A stretch of 64,000 bases of DNA. It comes from an uncultured Ruminococcus sp. Its GTDB lineage: Bacteria > Bacillota > Clostridia > Lachnospirales > Lachnospiraceae. A program made the translations under genes and the position numbers. This document shows positions 1-7,482 of the stretch, one piece after another. The notes below the pieces were generated by a model, which was given only the letters and a program-made list of their open reading frames with translations, had not been told where the DNA came from and did no database searches. Positions within the stretch are counted from its first letter, which is position 1; the number at the start of each line of letters is the position of its first letter. The stretch spans positions 247,166 to 311,165 of the forward strand of contig FMEL01000001.1 of NCBI GenBank assembly GCA_900066355.1, read 5' to 3'.

Positions 1-208
1 TTGTTTCACCATATTTCAGGGTGATGTGGATGGTCTTGAATGCACCATCTTCAACTAAGTCGTATTTTGCAATGTATCCTTCGTCTACAAGGATGTTTGC
101 GATTGCGATTTTCATTTTGGATGCCGGAACATCTACTGTGTCATGTTTTGCAGTGTTAGCGTTACGGATTCTTGTAAGCATATCTGCGATTGGATCACTC
201 ATTGTCAT
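1..208 (-). CDS. rpsH: 30S ribosomal protein S8 (partial, N-terminal part)
   Basis: S8 binds 16S rRNA helix 21 and is a primary assembly protein of the small subunit. The 69 residues visible, beginning MTMSDPIADMLTRIRNA, are a typical S8 N-terminus; the rest lies outside the window. The ATG at 208 was chosen because AGGAGG lies 8 nt upstream; an internal ATG at 202 would be too far. It is the last spc-operon gene visible. A 195-nt spacer separates it from rpsN, far longer than most other spacers in this operon. Confidence 0.96.
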   Translation of the reverse strand, partial: MTMSDPIADMLTRIRNANTAKHDTVDVPASKMKIAIANILVDEGYIAKYDLVEDGAFKTIHITLKYGET

Positions 209-403
209 GTTAGTTTCCTCCTAATTTTCTCTCTTTTCAGACTTTACATGATTTATACTGTAACATTAATCTTATCAAATTTGCACCTCTTCCCTCAGCT
301 AAACTCAACCTTCGTTCACACTCGGTTTCGTTAAGATTCGGGAAGGGCCTCACACTAAATTCATGCTGCGCTTAACAGCTTGCATTCATTAAGTGTTTCC
401 GGC
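209..403 (-). promoter_or_regulatory. structured spacer between rpsN and rpsH
   Basis: Most neighbouring spacers in this operon are about 10-25 nt, but this one is 195 nt. On the transcribed strand it can fold into two domains. One, starting at the rpsN stop codon, pairs 401-404 with 346-349 and 388-396 with 352-360 (8 of 9), with an inner hairpin at 363-385. The other pairs 340-345 with 289-294. No ORF with a good ribosome-binding site is visible. An autoregulatory site (S8 is the classical spc repressor) or an RNA-processing site is inference. Confidence 0.45.
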
Positions 404-589
404 CTACCAGGAAGCTTTTTTAACACCTGGAATCTGACCTTTGTAAGCCAGCTCACGGAAGCAGATACGGCAGATGCCGTATTTTCTCAGGTATGCATGT
501 GGACGTCCACAGATTCTGCAGCGGCTGTATTCTCTTGTGGAGAATTTCTGTTTGCGCTGCTGTTTGATTTTCATTGCTGTTTTAGCCAT
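404..589 (-). CDS. rpsZ: 30S ribosomal protein S14, zinc-binding type Z
   Basis: S14 sits in the head of the 30S subunit. The 61-residue protein is the short, zinc-containing form: Cys24-x2-Cys27 and Cys40-x2-Cys43 form the ribbon (CRICGRPH and CRICF). The long zinc-free paralogue is about 89-100 residues, so type Z is clear. It follows rplE with a 14-nt gap, the standard spc order. Many databases name this gene rpsN or rpsZ. Confidence 0.97.
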   Translation of the reverse strand: MAKTAMKIKQQRKQKFSTREYSRCRICGRPHAYLRKYGICRICFRELAYKGQIPGVKKASW

Positions 590-603
590 TCGAATTCTCC
601 TCC

Positions 604-1143
604 TTATTTAGCAAAAGGCATATTGAACTGAGTTAACAGCTCACGAGCCTCTTCGTCTGTCTTAGCAGTTGTAACGAAGATGATATCCATACCTCTTACT
701 TTGTCTACCTTATCATACTCAACTTCAGGGAAGATCAGCTGTTCTTTGATTCCCAGTGCGTAGTTTCCTCTGCCATCGAAAGCGTTTGGATTTACACCAC
801 GGAAGTCACGTACACGAGGAAGAGCAAGGTTGATAAGACGATCAGCGAACTCGTACATCTTCTCGCCTCTTAAGGTAACCTTACAACCGATTGGCATACC
901 CTCTCTGATTTTGAAGTTAGCCACAGATTTTTTAGCTTTTGTTGCGATTGCTTTCTGTCCTGTGATCAGTTCCATATCAGCGATTGCAGCATCAAGAAGC
1001 TTTGCATTTTCTTTGGCTTCACCAACACCCATGTTTATTACGATTTTTTCGAGTTTTGGCACTTCCATAACATTTTTGTATCCGAATTTTTTGGTCATGG
1101 CATCCATGATCTCATTTTTGTAAAGGTCTTTTAATCTACTCAC
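604..1143 (-). CDS. rplE: 50S ribosomal protein L5
   Basis: L5 binds 5S rRNA and forms part of the central protuberance. The 179 residues match the usual length. Recognisable segments are MSRLKDLYKNEI at the start, KIVINMGVGEA near residue 33, the P-site-contacting loop around GVNPNAFDGRGNY, and MDIIFVTTAKTDEEA near the C-terminus. It lies between rplX and rpsZ with short spacers, co-transcribed on the minus strand. Confidence 0.98.
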   Translation of the reverse strand: MSRLKDLYKNEIMDAMTKKFGYKNVMEVPKLEKIVINMGVGEAKENAKLLDAAIADMELITGQKAIATKAKKSVANFKIREGMPIGCKVTLRGEKMYEFADRLINLALPRVRDFRGVNPNAFDGRGNYALGIKEQLIFPEVEYDKVDKVRGMDIIFVTTAKTDEEARELLTQFNMPFAK

Positions 1144-1164
1144 CTGTCATGCCTCCTCTCTTAA

Positions 1165-1476
1165 TTAATCGATAACTTTACCTGTTGCTTTAGCAACACG
1201 AACTTTTTTGTCTCCATCCATCTGGAATCCAACTCTTGTTGCTTTTCCATCTACAACGAGCATTACGTTGGAGATGTGAAGAGCAGCTTCTTTTGTGGAG
1301 ATTCCGCCAGCCTGGTTTGCTGCTGATGGTTTGTTGTGCTTTGTAACCATGTTGACATTCTCAACGATTACGGTGTTGTCTTTTACGTTAACGGCAAGAA
1401 CTTTTCCTTCTTTGCCTTTATCTTTTCCAGCGATTACTTTAACAGTGTCGCCTTTTTTAATTTTCATAGCTGACAT
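1165..1476 (-). CDS. rplX: 50S ribosomal protein L24
   Basis: L24 initiates 50S assembly near the exit tunnel. At 103 residues it has the N-terminal KOW motif (KIKKGDTVKVIAGKDKGKEG, residues about 5-24). The ATG at 1476 is preferred because AGGAGG is 10 nt upstream; the later Met4 would be too distant. It is separated from rplN by 11 nt, in the canonical L14-L24-L5 order. Confidence 0.97.
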   Translation of the reverse strand: MSAMKIKKGDTVKVIAGKDKGKEGKVLAVNVKDNTVIVENVNMVTKHNKPSAANQAGGISTKEAALHISNVMLVVDGKATRVGFQMDGDKKVRVAKATGKVID

Positions 1477-1487
1477 TAGGCACCCTC

Positions 1488-1856
1488 CTATAATACTTCC
1501 GGAGCTAAGGAAACGATCTTCATGAATTTCTTTTCACGAAGCTCTCTGGCAACTGGTCCAAAGATACGTGTTCCTTTCGGAGTTAAATCGTCTTTAATGA
1601 TTACGGCTGCATTTTCATCGAAACGGATGTAAGATCCGTCTTTACGACGAGCGCCTTTTTTTGTACGAACAACAACAGCTTTAACTACATCGCCTTTTTT
1701 AACAACACCGCCTGGTGTTGCATCTTTAACAGTAGCAACGATAGTATCACCGATGTTAGCATATCTTCTTGTAGAGCCACCCATAACACGAATACAAAGG
1801 ATTTCTTTTGCACCAGTGTTGTCGGCAACTTTCAGTCTTGTTTCCTGCTGAATCAT
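1488..1856 (-). CDS. rplN: 50S ribosomal protein L14
   Basis: L14 is a universally conserved 122-residue protein at the subunit interface that contacts 16S rRNA helix 14 and is the docking site of the silencing factor RsfS. It begins MIQQETRLKVADNTGAKE and carries the typical GGSTRRYANIGD stretch. Length and sequence are unremarkable. It lies between rpsQ (13-nt gap) and rplX. Confidence 0.98.
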   Translation of the reverse strand: MIQQETRLKVADNTGAKEILCIRVMGGSTRRYANIGDTIVATVKDATPGGVVKKGDVVKAVVVRTKKGARRKDGSYIRFDENAAVIIKDDLTPKGTRIFGPVARELREKKFMKIVSLAPEVL

Positions 1857-1869
1857 ACTGGTTTCCTCC

Positions 1870-2124
1870 TTATTTCACTTTCTCTACAATCTCAACCAGT
1901 CTCCATCTTTTGTCCTTGGACAGCGGTCTGGTTTCCATAACTTTAACGGTATCACCGATATTGCACTCATTATTTTCATCATGAGCTTTAAGTTTATATG
2001 TTCTCTTTACGATTTTTTTGTAAAGAGGATGTTTTACATGGTCTTCGATAGCAACTACAATGGTCTTGTCCATCTTATTGCTGACAACCTTACCCACACG
2101 GGTCTTTCTCAGATTTCTTTCCAC
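1870..2124 (-). CDS. rpsQ: 30S ribosomal protein S17
   Basis: S17 is an OB-fold protein that binds the 5' domain of 16S rRNA early in assembly. At 84 residues it has the expected size, with RKTRVGKVVSNKMDKTIVV at the start and the signature GDTVKVMETRPLSKDKRWR towards the C-terminus. It follows rpmC with a 21-nt spacer containing a good AGGAGG. Confidence 0.98.
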   Translation of the reverse strand: MERNLRKTRVGKVVSNKMDKTIVVAIEDHVKHPLYKKIVKRTYKLKAHDENNECNIGDTVKVMETRPLSKDKRWRLVEIVEKVK

Positions 2125-2145
2125 GATTATTTCCTCCTATATTCA

Positions 2146-2355
2146 CTATTTCGCAGCGTTAGCCTGCTCAGTGATTACTGTCTGGATTCTGGCAATATTT
2201 TTGCGAACCTCTTTGATTCTGCTTGTATTGTCCAACTGATTGGTTGCATTCTGAAATCTCAGATTGAAAAGTTCTTTTTTAGCAGCTACTAATTCTTCAT
2301 TTAATTCTGCAGCTGATTTTGCTTTTAAATCTTCTACGAATTTATTAATTTTCAC
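2146..2355 (-). CDS. rpmC: 50S ribosomal protein L29
   Basis: L29 is a small helical protein next to the exit tunnel that contributes to the trigger factor and SRP docking area. The family signature AKKELFNLRFQNATNQL is present. Two in-frame GTG starts exist, 2364 and 2355. The second is preferred because a GGCGG Shine-Dalgarno element lies 8 nt upstream and it gives the family-typical start MKINKFVEDL (69 residues). The gene overlaps the 3' end of rplP, suggesting translational coupling. Confidence 0.95.
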   Translation of the reverse strand: MKINKFVEDLKAKSAAELNEELVAAKKELFNLRFQNATNQLDNTSRIKEVRKNIARIQTVITEQANAAK

Positions 2356-2782
2356 TGTTATCACCGCCTTCTAAGTCTGCACGAGAAACGATTTTACATT
2401 TACATGGTAACTTGTGCATTGCAAGACGTAATGCTTCACGAGCGATTTCTTCAGAAACGCCTGCGATTTCGAACATTACACGTCCTGGCTTAACAACTGC
2501 TACCCAGTATTCAAGGGCTCCTTTACCAGAACCCATACGTGTTTCTGCTGGTTTCGCTGTTACTGGTTTATCCGGGAAAATCTTAATCCAAACCTGACCA
2601 CCACGTTTGATGTAACGTGTCATGGCGATACGGGCTGCTTCGATCTGGTTAGATCTGATCCAGCAAGGCTCGGTTGCAACAAGACCGAATTCACCATAAT
2701 TGATTTTATTACCTCTAAGGGCTTTACCTCTCATGGAGCCACGGAACTGTTTACGACGTTTTACTCTTTTTGGCATTAACAT
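2345..2782 (-). CDS. rplP: 50S ribosomal protein L16
   Basis: L16 organises the A-site tRNA region of the 50S subunit. The 145-residue product carries KRVKRRKQFRGSMRGKA near the N-terminus and the central motif RRGGQVWIKIFPDKPVTAKP. The first ATG (2782) overlaps the rpsC stop codon and has GGGAG 9 nt upstream; the second ATG two codons later is also possible. Its 3' end overlaps rpmC by 11-20 nt depending on the rpmC start. Confidence 0.97.
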   Translation of the reverse strand: MLMPKRVKRRKQFRGSMRGKALRGNKINYGEFGLVATEPCWIRSNQIEAARIAMTRYIKRGGQVWIKIFPDKPVTAKPAETRMGSGKGALEYWVAVVKPGRVMFEIAGVSEEIAREALRLAMHKLPCKCKIVSRADLEGGDNSEN

Positions 2783-3438
2783 TATTTATCGCTCCCTTCC
2801 TTATTTCCTTTAGTAGGAAGTACTTCACCGTTGTATACCCAAGCTTTTACACCAACTTTTCCGTAAGTTGTGTCAGCTTCTGCAAATCCATAATCAATGT
2901 CAGCACGAAGTGTCTGAAGCGGAATAGTTCCTTCGCTGTAGAACTCTGTACGAGCCATATCAGCTCCACCAAGACGTCCGGATACGGATGTTTTGATTCC
3001 TTTTGCTCCTGCTTTCATTGTTCTCTGCATTGTAGATTTCATAGCACGTCTGAAGGAGATACGGTTTTCAAGCTGCAGTGCGATGTTTTCAGCAACGAGC
3101 TGAGCATCTCTGTCCGGTCTCTTAACTTCTTTGATATCTACGATGAGTTTCTTATCTGTGTATTTCTGTAATTCAGCTTTAACTTTTTCGATCTCAGAAC
3201 CACCTTTACCGATTACAATACCCGGTTTAGCAGTATAGATGATGATCTTAACTCTGTCAGATGCTCTTTCGATTTCGATTTTGGAAACACCTGCGCTGTA
3301 AAGTTTTTTCTTTAAAAATGTTCTGATATTGTAGTCTTCAACAAGATAGTCTGCAAAATCAGCTTCTGCATACCATCTGGAATCCCAATCCTTGATAACA
3401 CCGACTCTAAGGCCATGTGGGTTAACTTTCTGTCCCAT
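2782..3438 (-). CDS. rpsC: 30S ribosomal protein S3
   Basis: S3 lines the mRNA entry channel and has helicase-like activity with S4 and S5. The 218-residue protein contains the type II KH domain with the GxxG-like signature KPGIVIGKGGSEIEKV around residues 72-87 and the C-terminal domain GLGGADMARTEFY-like region. It overlaps rplP by one base and follows rplV after 11 nt. Confidence 0.97.
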   Translation of the reverse strand: MGQKVNPHGLRVGVIKDWDSRWYAEADFADYLVEDYNIRTFLKKKLYSAGVSKIEIERASDRVKIIIYTAKPGIVIGKGGSEIEKVKAELQKYTDKKLIVDIKEVKRPDRDAQLVAENIALQLENRISFRRAMKSTMQRTMKAGAKGIKTSVSGRLGGADMARTEFYSEGTIPLQTLRADIDYGFAEADTTYGKVGVKAWVYNGEVLPTKGNKEGSDK

Positions 3439-3449
3439 GCTTTTCCTCC

Positions 3450-3839
3450 TTATCTTTCATCCAGCACGATGGTGATATGGCTTGTTCTCTTTTCGATTCT
3501 GTAAGCTCTACCCTGTGCTCTTGGCTGAATACGTTTCATTGTAGGTCCTTTGTTTGCATAGCACGCTGCAACGTAGAGGTTATCTGCGCTCATTCCGTTA
3601 TTGTTTTCTGCGTTTGCGATTGCTGACTCAAGCAGCTTCTTCAGAACGCTGGAAGCGTATCTTGGATTGTATGTCAGGATACCAAGTGCTGTCTGCACAT
3701 CTTTGCCACGAATTGCATCTAATACATAGCAGGCTTTCTGAACAGAAATTCTTGCATAAGATAATTTTGCAGACGGTCTTGTCTCTCTATTACTCTCATT
3801 TCTGGCTCTCTTAATCTGGCTTCTATGTCCCTTTGCCAT
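3450..3839 (-). CDS. rplV: 50S ribosomal protein L22
   Basis: L22 extends a beta-hairpin into the exit tunnel, where changes affect macrolide response and nascent-chain arrest. The 129-residue protein has the family core (ISVQKACYVLDAIRGKDVQ) and the tunnel hairpin ending near GPTMKRIQPRAQGRAYRI. The N-terminal extension rich in Lys and Arg is common in Clostridia. The spacer to rpsS is 95 nt, longer than usual. Confidence 0.97.
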   Translation of the reverse strand: MAKGHRSQIKRARNESNRETRPSAKLSYARISVQKACYVLDAIRGKDVQTALGILTYNPRYASSVLKKLLESAIANAENNNGMSADNLYVAACYANKGPTMKRIQPRAQGRAYRIEKRTSHITIVLDER

Positions 3840-3934
3840 TTTTAAGTGCCTCCTTTCGATTTATTCAATATCTGGAATCCGCCATGCTGTCCCCATCGGG
3901 ACAACAGGCAGTTAATTTTAGTTAATGATTAATA
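3840..3934 (-). promoter_or_regulatory. 95-nt spacer with GC hairpin between rpsS and rplV
   Basis: On the transcribed strand the spacer contains a compact stem of GTCCC and GGGAC around a GATG loop near 3888-3905, then the rplV Shine-Dalgarno AAGGAGG. There is no U-tract, so it is not a convincing terminator. A stabilising or translational role is possible; nothing more can be said from sequence. Confidence 0.35.
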
Positions 3935-4216
3935 CTAGCGAACGCCGGATTTCTTTTCGTCTTTTCCGTGTCCTCTATATGTTCTGGTTGCTACGAACTC
4001 ACCAAGTTTATGACCAACCATATCTTCTGTGATGTATACCGGAACATGTTTTCTTCCGTCATGGACTGCAATTGTATGTCCTACGAAGGACGGGAAGATA
4101 GTGGAACGACGTGACCATGTTTTGATCACAGATTTATCATTTGCAGCATTCAGAGCGTCAACCTTTTTAAGCAGGCTTGCGTCTGCGAAAGGTCCTTTTT
4201 TCAATGAACGAGACAT
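3935..4216 (-). CDS. rpsS: 30S ribosomal protein S19
   Basis: S19 forms a complex with S13 in the head of the 30S subunit and contacts tRNA. The 93-residue product begins MSRSLKKGPFADASLLKKV and carries the signature HTIAVHDGRKHVPVYITEDMVGHKLGEF (split here: HTIAVHDGRKHVPVY, then ITEDMVGHKLGEF). Length is standard. It follows rplB with a 15-nt gap that includes AGGAGG. Confidence 0.97.
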   Translation of the reverse strand: MSRSLKKGPFADASLLKKVDALNAANDKSVIKTWSRRSTIFPSFVGHTIAVHDGRKHVPVYITEDMVGHKLGEFVATRTYRGHGKDEKKSGVR

Positions 4217-4231
4217 TCTGTACCCTCCTTA

Positions 4232-5077
4232 TTATTTTGATAAAGCTTTTCCATCGCGTCTTCTTACGATGAGCTTGTTGGACTGTTTGTTTTTCTTTCT
4301 GGTCTTCAGACCAAGAGCAGGTTTGCCCCATGGTGTACACGGACCTGGACGACCGATTCCGGTCTTTCCTTCACCACCACCATGCGGATGGTCATTCGGG
4401 TTCATTACGGAACCACGAACTGTAGGTCTGATTCCCATGTGACGTTTACGTCCAGCTTTACCAATATTAACGAGGTTGTGATCGCCATTACCAACAACAC
4501 CGATAGATGCGCGGCATACAATCGGAACCATTCTCATTTCGCCTGAAGGTAATCTTAATGTTGCATATTTGCCTTCTTTAGCCATCAGCTGAGCACCGTT
4601 ACCAGCGGAACGAACCATCTGTCCGCCTTTTCCAGGATGCAGCTCAATGTTGTGAACCATAGTACCAACCGGAATAAGTTCCAGTGGCAGGCAGTTTCCT
4701 ACACGGATTTCTGCTTCCGGACCGTTCATAACTTTCTGTCCGACTTTCAGTCCTTCCGGTGCAAGGATGTATGCTTTTTCACCATCTTCATAGCAGATCA
4801 GAGCGATGTTTGCTGTTCTGTTCGGATCGTATTCGATTGTCTTAACAGTAGCATGGATTCCATCTTTTCTTCTCTTGAAGTCGATGATTCTGTATTTTCT
4901 TCTGCTTCCGCCTCCGCGGTGTCTTACAGTGATTTTACCCTGGTTGTTACGTCCAGAGTTTTTCTTCAGAGATACAACTAAGGATTTCTCAGGGGTGCTT
5001 GTTGTGATCTCAGAGAAATCAGATCCAGTCATATGTCTTCTGGAAGGTGTATATGGGTTATAGGTTTTGATTCCCAT
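4232..5077 (-). CDS. rplB: 50S ribosomal protein L2
   Basis: L2 is essential for subunit association and peptidyl transferase centre formation. The 281-residue protein contains the conserved C-terminal block VRGSVMNPNDHPHGGGEG, whose histidine is critical in the family, and the RNA-binding SH3/OB core (VRHRGGGSRRKYRIIDF). Length is normal (about 275-280). A 65-nt spacer with a small GTGC/GCAC hairpin separates it from rplW. Confidence 0.98.
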   Translation of the reverse strand: MGIKTYNPYTPSRRHMTGSDFSEITTSTPEKSLVVSLKKNSGRNNQGKITVRHRGGGSRRKYRIIDFKRRKDGIHATVKTIEYDPNRTANIALICYEDGEKAYILAPEGLKVGQKVMNGPEAEIRVGNCLPLELIPVGTMVHNIELHPGKGGQMVRSAGNGAQLMAKEGKYATLRLPSGEMRMVPIVCRASIGVVGNGDHNLVNIGKAGRKRHMGIRPTVRGSVMNPNDHPHGGGEGKTGIGRPGPCTPWGKPALGLKTRKKNKQSNKLIVRRRDGKALSK

Positions 5078-5142
5078 GATGTTTCTCCTTTCGAATTTCT
5101 TATCGTGCTTTCGTGCACATAGTCATTTGAGAAAGCTGAGGA

Positions 5143-5442
5143 TTAAAGTCCCTCGAAGATTTCGATGTCTTTGCTTTCTTCTGTCAGAGCTACGATCGCT
5201 TTTTTAGTTTTAGCTGTTTTACCAACTGTCACACCGCGACGTTTTTTCTTACCATCCATATTCATGGTATTAACGCTCTTTACTTTTGTTCCTTCGAACA
5301 TTTTCTCTACAGCCTCTTTGATCTGAGACTTATTTGCTTCCGGATGAACCAGGAAAGTGTATTTTTTCTCACCCATGACATTCATGGATTTCTCTGTGAT
5401 TACAGGCTTGAGAATTACATCATAATATTTAATATCTGCCAT
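5143..5442 (-). CDS. rplW: 50S ribosomal protein L23
   Basis: L23 is the main docking site at the exit tunnel for trigger factor, SRP and the translocon. The 99-residue protein has the family pattern ILKPVITEKSMNVMGEKKYTFLV at its start (residues 11-33) and the KVKSVNTMNMDGKKKRRG loop that enters the tunnel. Its first base overlaps the last base of rplD, so translation is probably coupled. Confidence 0.97.
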   Translation of the reverse strand: MADIKYYDVILKPVITEKSMNVMGEKKYTFLVHPEANKSQIKEAVEKMFEGTKVKSVNTMNMDGKKKRRGVTVGKTAKTKKAIVALTEESKDIEIFEGL

Positions 5443-6062
5443 TATGCGTATACCTCCTCAATGGATGCAACTGCGTCTTTAGTAACCACTACAGTACTGT
5501 GTTTCATAACATCGTATACATTGATAGTGTTTACAGTTGCAGTCTGTACATCTGCAATGTTTCTTGCAGAAAGAACTACGTTCTGATCATCACCAGCAGT
5601 TACGATAAGAGCTTTTTCTGCTTTAAGGTTTGTAAGAACCTTCTGCATTTCTTTTGTCTTAGCTTCTGCAAGTGCAAGGCTGTCTACAACAACCAGTTTA
5701 TTATCCTGAACTTTGGAAGTCAGAGCGGATTTCAGAGCTGCTCTTCTTTCTTTTTTGTTCATTTTCACTTCATAATCTCTCGGTACCGGAGCGAATACTA
5801 CACCGCCGCCAGTCCACTGTGGTGCACGGATGGAACCCTGTCTAGCATGACCTGTTCCTTTCTGTCTCCACGGTTTTCTTCCGCCGCCGCTTACTTCAGA
5901 ACGTGTTTTTGTTTTCTGAGTACCCTGGCGATTATTTGCAAGCTGACGAACAACAGCAAGATGAACAAGATGCTCGTTGATTTCTACTCCGAACACTGCA
6001 TCGTTCAGTTCCATTGTTCCAACTTCATTGCCTTCCATATTATAAACTGTTACGTTTGCCAT
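5442..6062 (-). CDS. rplD: 50S ribosomal protein L4
   Basis: L4 lines the exit tunnel and, in enterobacteria, represses the S10 operon by binding its leader. The 206-residue protein has the loop GGGRKPWRQKGTGHARQGS (residues about 60-78) that reaches into the tunnel. It lies between rplC and rplW as in the canonical S10 order. Whether it autoregulates through the leader at 7125-7349 is not known from sequence. Confidence 0.97.
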   Translation of the reverse strand: MANVTVYNMEGNEVGTMELNDAVFGVEINEHLVHLAVVRQLANNRQGTQKTKTRSEVSGGGRKPWRQKGTGHARQGSIRAPQWTGGGVVFAPVPRDYEVKMNKKERRAALKSALTSKVQDNKLVVVDSLALAEAKTKEMQKVLTNLKAEKALIVTAGDDQNVVLSARNIADVQTATVNTINVYDVMKHSTVVVTKDAVASIEEVYA

Positions 6063-6083
6063 TCTGATGCTCCTCCTTTCTCA

Positions 6084-6716
6084 TTATAAAGACTTTACTG
6101 TCTCTTTGATGGTCACCAGAGATTTCTTAGGTCCTGGAACAGCACCTTTCACTAACAGTAAATTGTTTTCTGTGTCTACGCGAACGATCTCAAGGTTCTG
6201 TACTGTAACCTGTACATTTCCCATGTGACCCGGCATGTGTTTTCCTTTGAATACTTTACTCGGATCGGAGCAAGCACCATTGGAACCAGCATGACGATGA
6301 TATTTGGAGCCGTGAGCCATAGGTCCTCTGGACTGTCCGTGTCTCTTAATAGCGCCCTGGAAGCCTTTACCTTTGGAGATTGCAGTTGCATCGATGTGAT
6401 CGCCGTCTGCAAAGATGTCAGCTTTAATTTCCTGTCCTACTGTGTATTCTGCAGCATTTTCAAATCTGAATTCTTTAACGAATCTCTGTGCTGCCACACC
6501 AGCTTTGTCAAAGTGACCTTTTTCCGGTTTGTTAACCAGTTTTTCTCTGATCTCGCCGTAGCCAACCTGAACTGCAGCGTATCCGTCGTTTTCCTCTGTC
6601 TTAACCTGAGTTACAACGCATGGACCAGCCTGTAAAACGGTTACCGGAATTAACTGGCCGTCTTCATTGAAGATCTGAGTCATTCCGACTTTAGTAGCTA
6701 AAATAGCTTTCTTCAT
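6084..6716 (-). CDS. rplC: 50S ribosomal protein L3
   Basis: L3 starts 50S assembly and its long loop approaches the peptidyl transferase centre. The 210-residue protein begins MKKAILATKVGMTQIF and has the loop signature KGKGFQGAIKRHGQSRGP, followed by the H-rich segment GSKYHRHAGSNGA. The 90-nt spacer after rpsJ contains a GCCC-TTTC-GGGC hairpin but no U-tract. Confidence 0.97.
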   Translation of the reverse strand: MKKAILATKVGMTQIFNEDGQLIPVTVLQAGPCVVTQVKTEENDGYAAVQVGYGEIREKLVNKPEKGHFDKAGVAAQRFVKEFRFENAAEYTVGQEIKADIFADGDHIDATAISKGKGFQGAIKRHGQSRGPMAHGSKYHRHAGSNGACSDPSKVFKGKHMPGHMGNVQVTVQNLEIVRVDTENNLLLVKGAVPGPKKSLVTIKETVKSL

Positions 6717-6806
6717 TTCTTTCTTCCTCCTTATAGCGGATTACCATAAAGGCAATCATATAGTTTTTTGAAACGCCCGAAAGGGCATTTAAAACGAGTT
6801 TAAAAA

Positions 6807-7124
6807 TTATTTGGTTTTCATCTTGATATCGATGTGAACACCTGCCGGCATTTCCAGTCTGGAAAGTGCATCAACTGTTTTCTGGGTTGGTGTCATGATA
6901 TCGATAAGTCTCTTATGAGTTCTCTGCTCGAACTGTTCTCTGGAATCTTTGTATTTGTGAACAGCTCTTAAGATTGTAACAACTTCCTTCTTGGTAGGAA
7001 GCGGAACCGGTCCGCTAACAGTTGCTCCGTTCTTTTTAACAGTCTCGATGATTTTTGCTGCTGATGCATCTACTAACTGATGATCATAAGCCTTTAAAGT
7101 GATTCTCATTACCTGATTTGCCAT
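6807..7124 (-). CDS. rpsJ: 30S ribosomal protein S10
   Basis: S10 is in the 30S head and, with NusB, in the antitermination complex. The 105-residue protein has the signature PLPTKKEVVTILRAVHKYKDSREQFEQR-like block (here PLPTKKEVVTIL then RAVHKYKDSREQFE). It is the first gene of the operon. A run of seven Ts lies between the AGGAGG element and its ATG. Confidence 0.98.
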   Translation of the reverse strand: MANQVMRITLKAYDHQLVDASAAKIIETVKKNGATVSGPVPLPTKKEVVTILRAVHKYKDSREQFEQRTHKRLIDIMTPTQKTVDALSRLEMPAGVHIDIKMKTK

Positions 7125-7349
7125 AAAAAAAGTCTCCTCCTATTCGTACTCAATTATGCAGTACGACAAGCGGCGACTGTACACATCTCCGTGTGTGTCT
7201 TTCGACTTCTTTACACACGTCCATCCCGTTGATGGTTTCTGAACTTGTACAGTGACTTGTCGTCAGTTTCCTAACTTGACATTCGCTCCACGGAAAACCC
7301 GCTATCTCTTAGCGGCAACCTCGCGCTTCATTGCTATCATGTCACAGCA
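7125..7349 (-). promoter_or_regulatory. long structured leader of the S10 operon
   Basis: From the predicted start near 7349 to the rpsJ ATG lie about 225 untranslated nt. The transcribed strand can form: a hairpin at 7299-7304/7310-7315; a two-part closing stem 7256-7262/7164-7170 and 7246-7253/7176-7183; and inside it the hairpins 7231-7235/7221-7225 and 7213-7219/7190-7196. A further 7-bp hairpin, 7160-7166/7144-7150, sits just before the Shine-Dalgarno and shares three nt with the closing stem, so the two cannot fully coexist. Leader-mediated control of S10 operons is established in other bacteria; its ligand here is unknown. Confidence 0.6.
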
Positions 7350-7355
7350 AGGATT

Positions 7356-7384
7356 ATTATACACAAGACATAGCACTTATGCAA
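7356..7384 (-). promoter_or_regulatory. sigma-A promoter of the S10-spc operon
   Basis: The -35 hexamer TTGCAT (7379-7384) and the -10 TATAAT (7356-7361) are separated by 17 nt on the minus strand, upstream of rpsJ. An AT-rich tract upstream of the -35 resembles an UP element. It is the only strong promoter seen for the ribosomal block. Confidence 0.85.
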
Positions 7385-7426
7385 GTCCTTTTTTAATTTT
7401 ATTTTGTATTTTTATAAATACAATTT

Positions 7427-7457
7427 AAGCGGTGCAAGATCACATCTCACACCGCTT
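7427..7457 (-). terminator. hairpin after the signal-peptidase-like gene
   Basis: On the minus strand 7444-7457 and 7427-7440 pair over 14 bp with two G-U wobbles around a 3-nt loop; on the plus strand the wobbles become mismatches. It lies between the stop of the upstream gene and the rpsJ promoter. The following bases are AT-rich but lack a clean U-tract. Confidence 0.5.
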
Positions 7458-7482
7458 TTCTTCTATATTATATATAGTAGTT

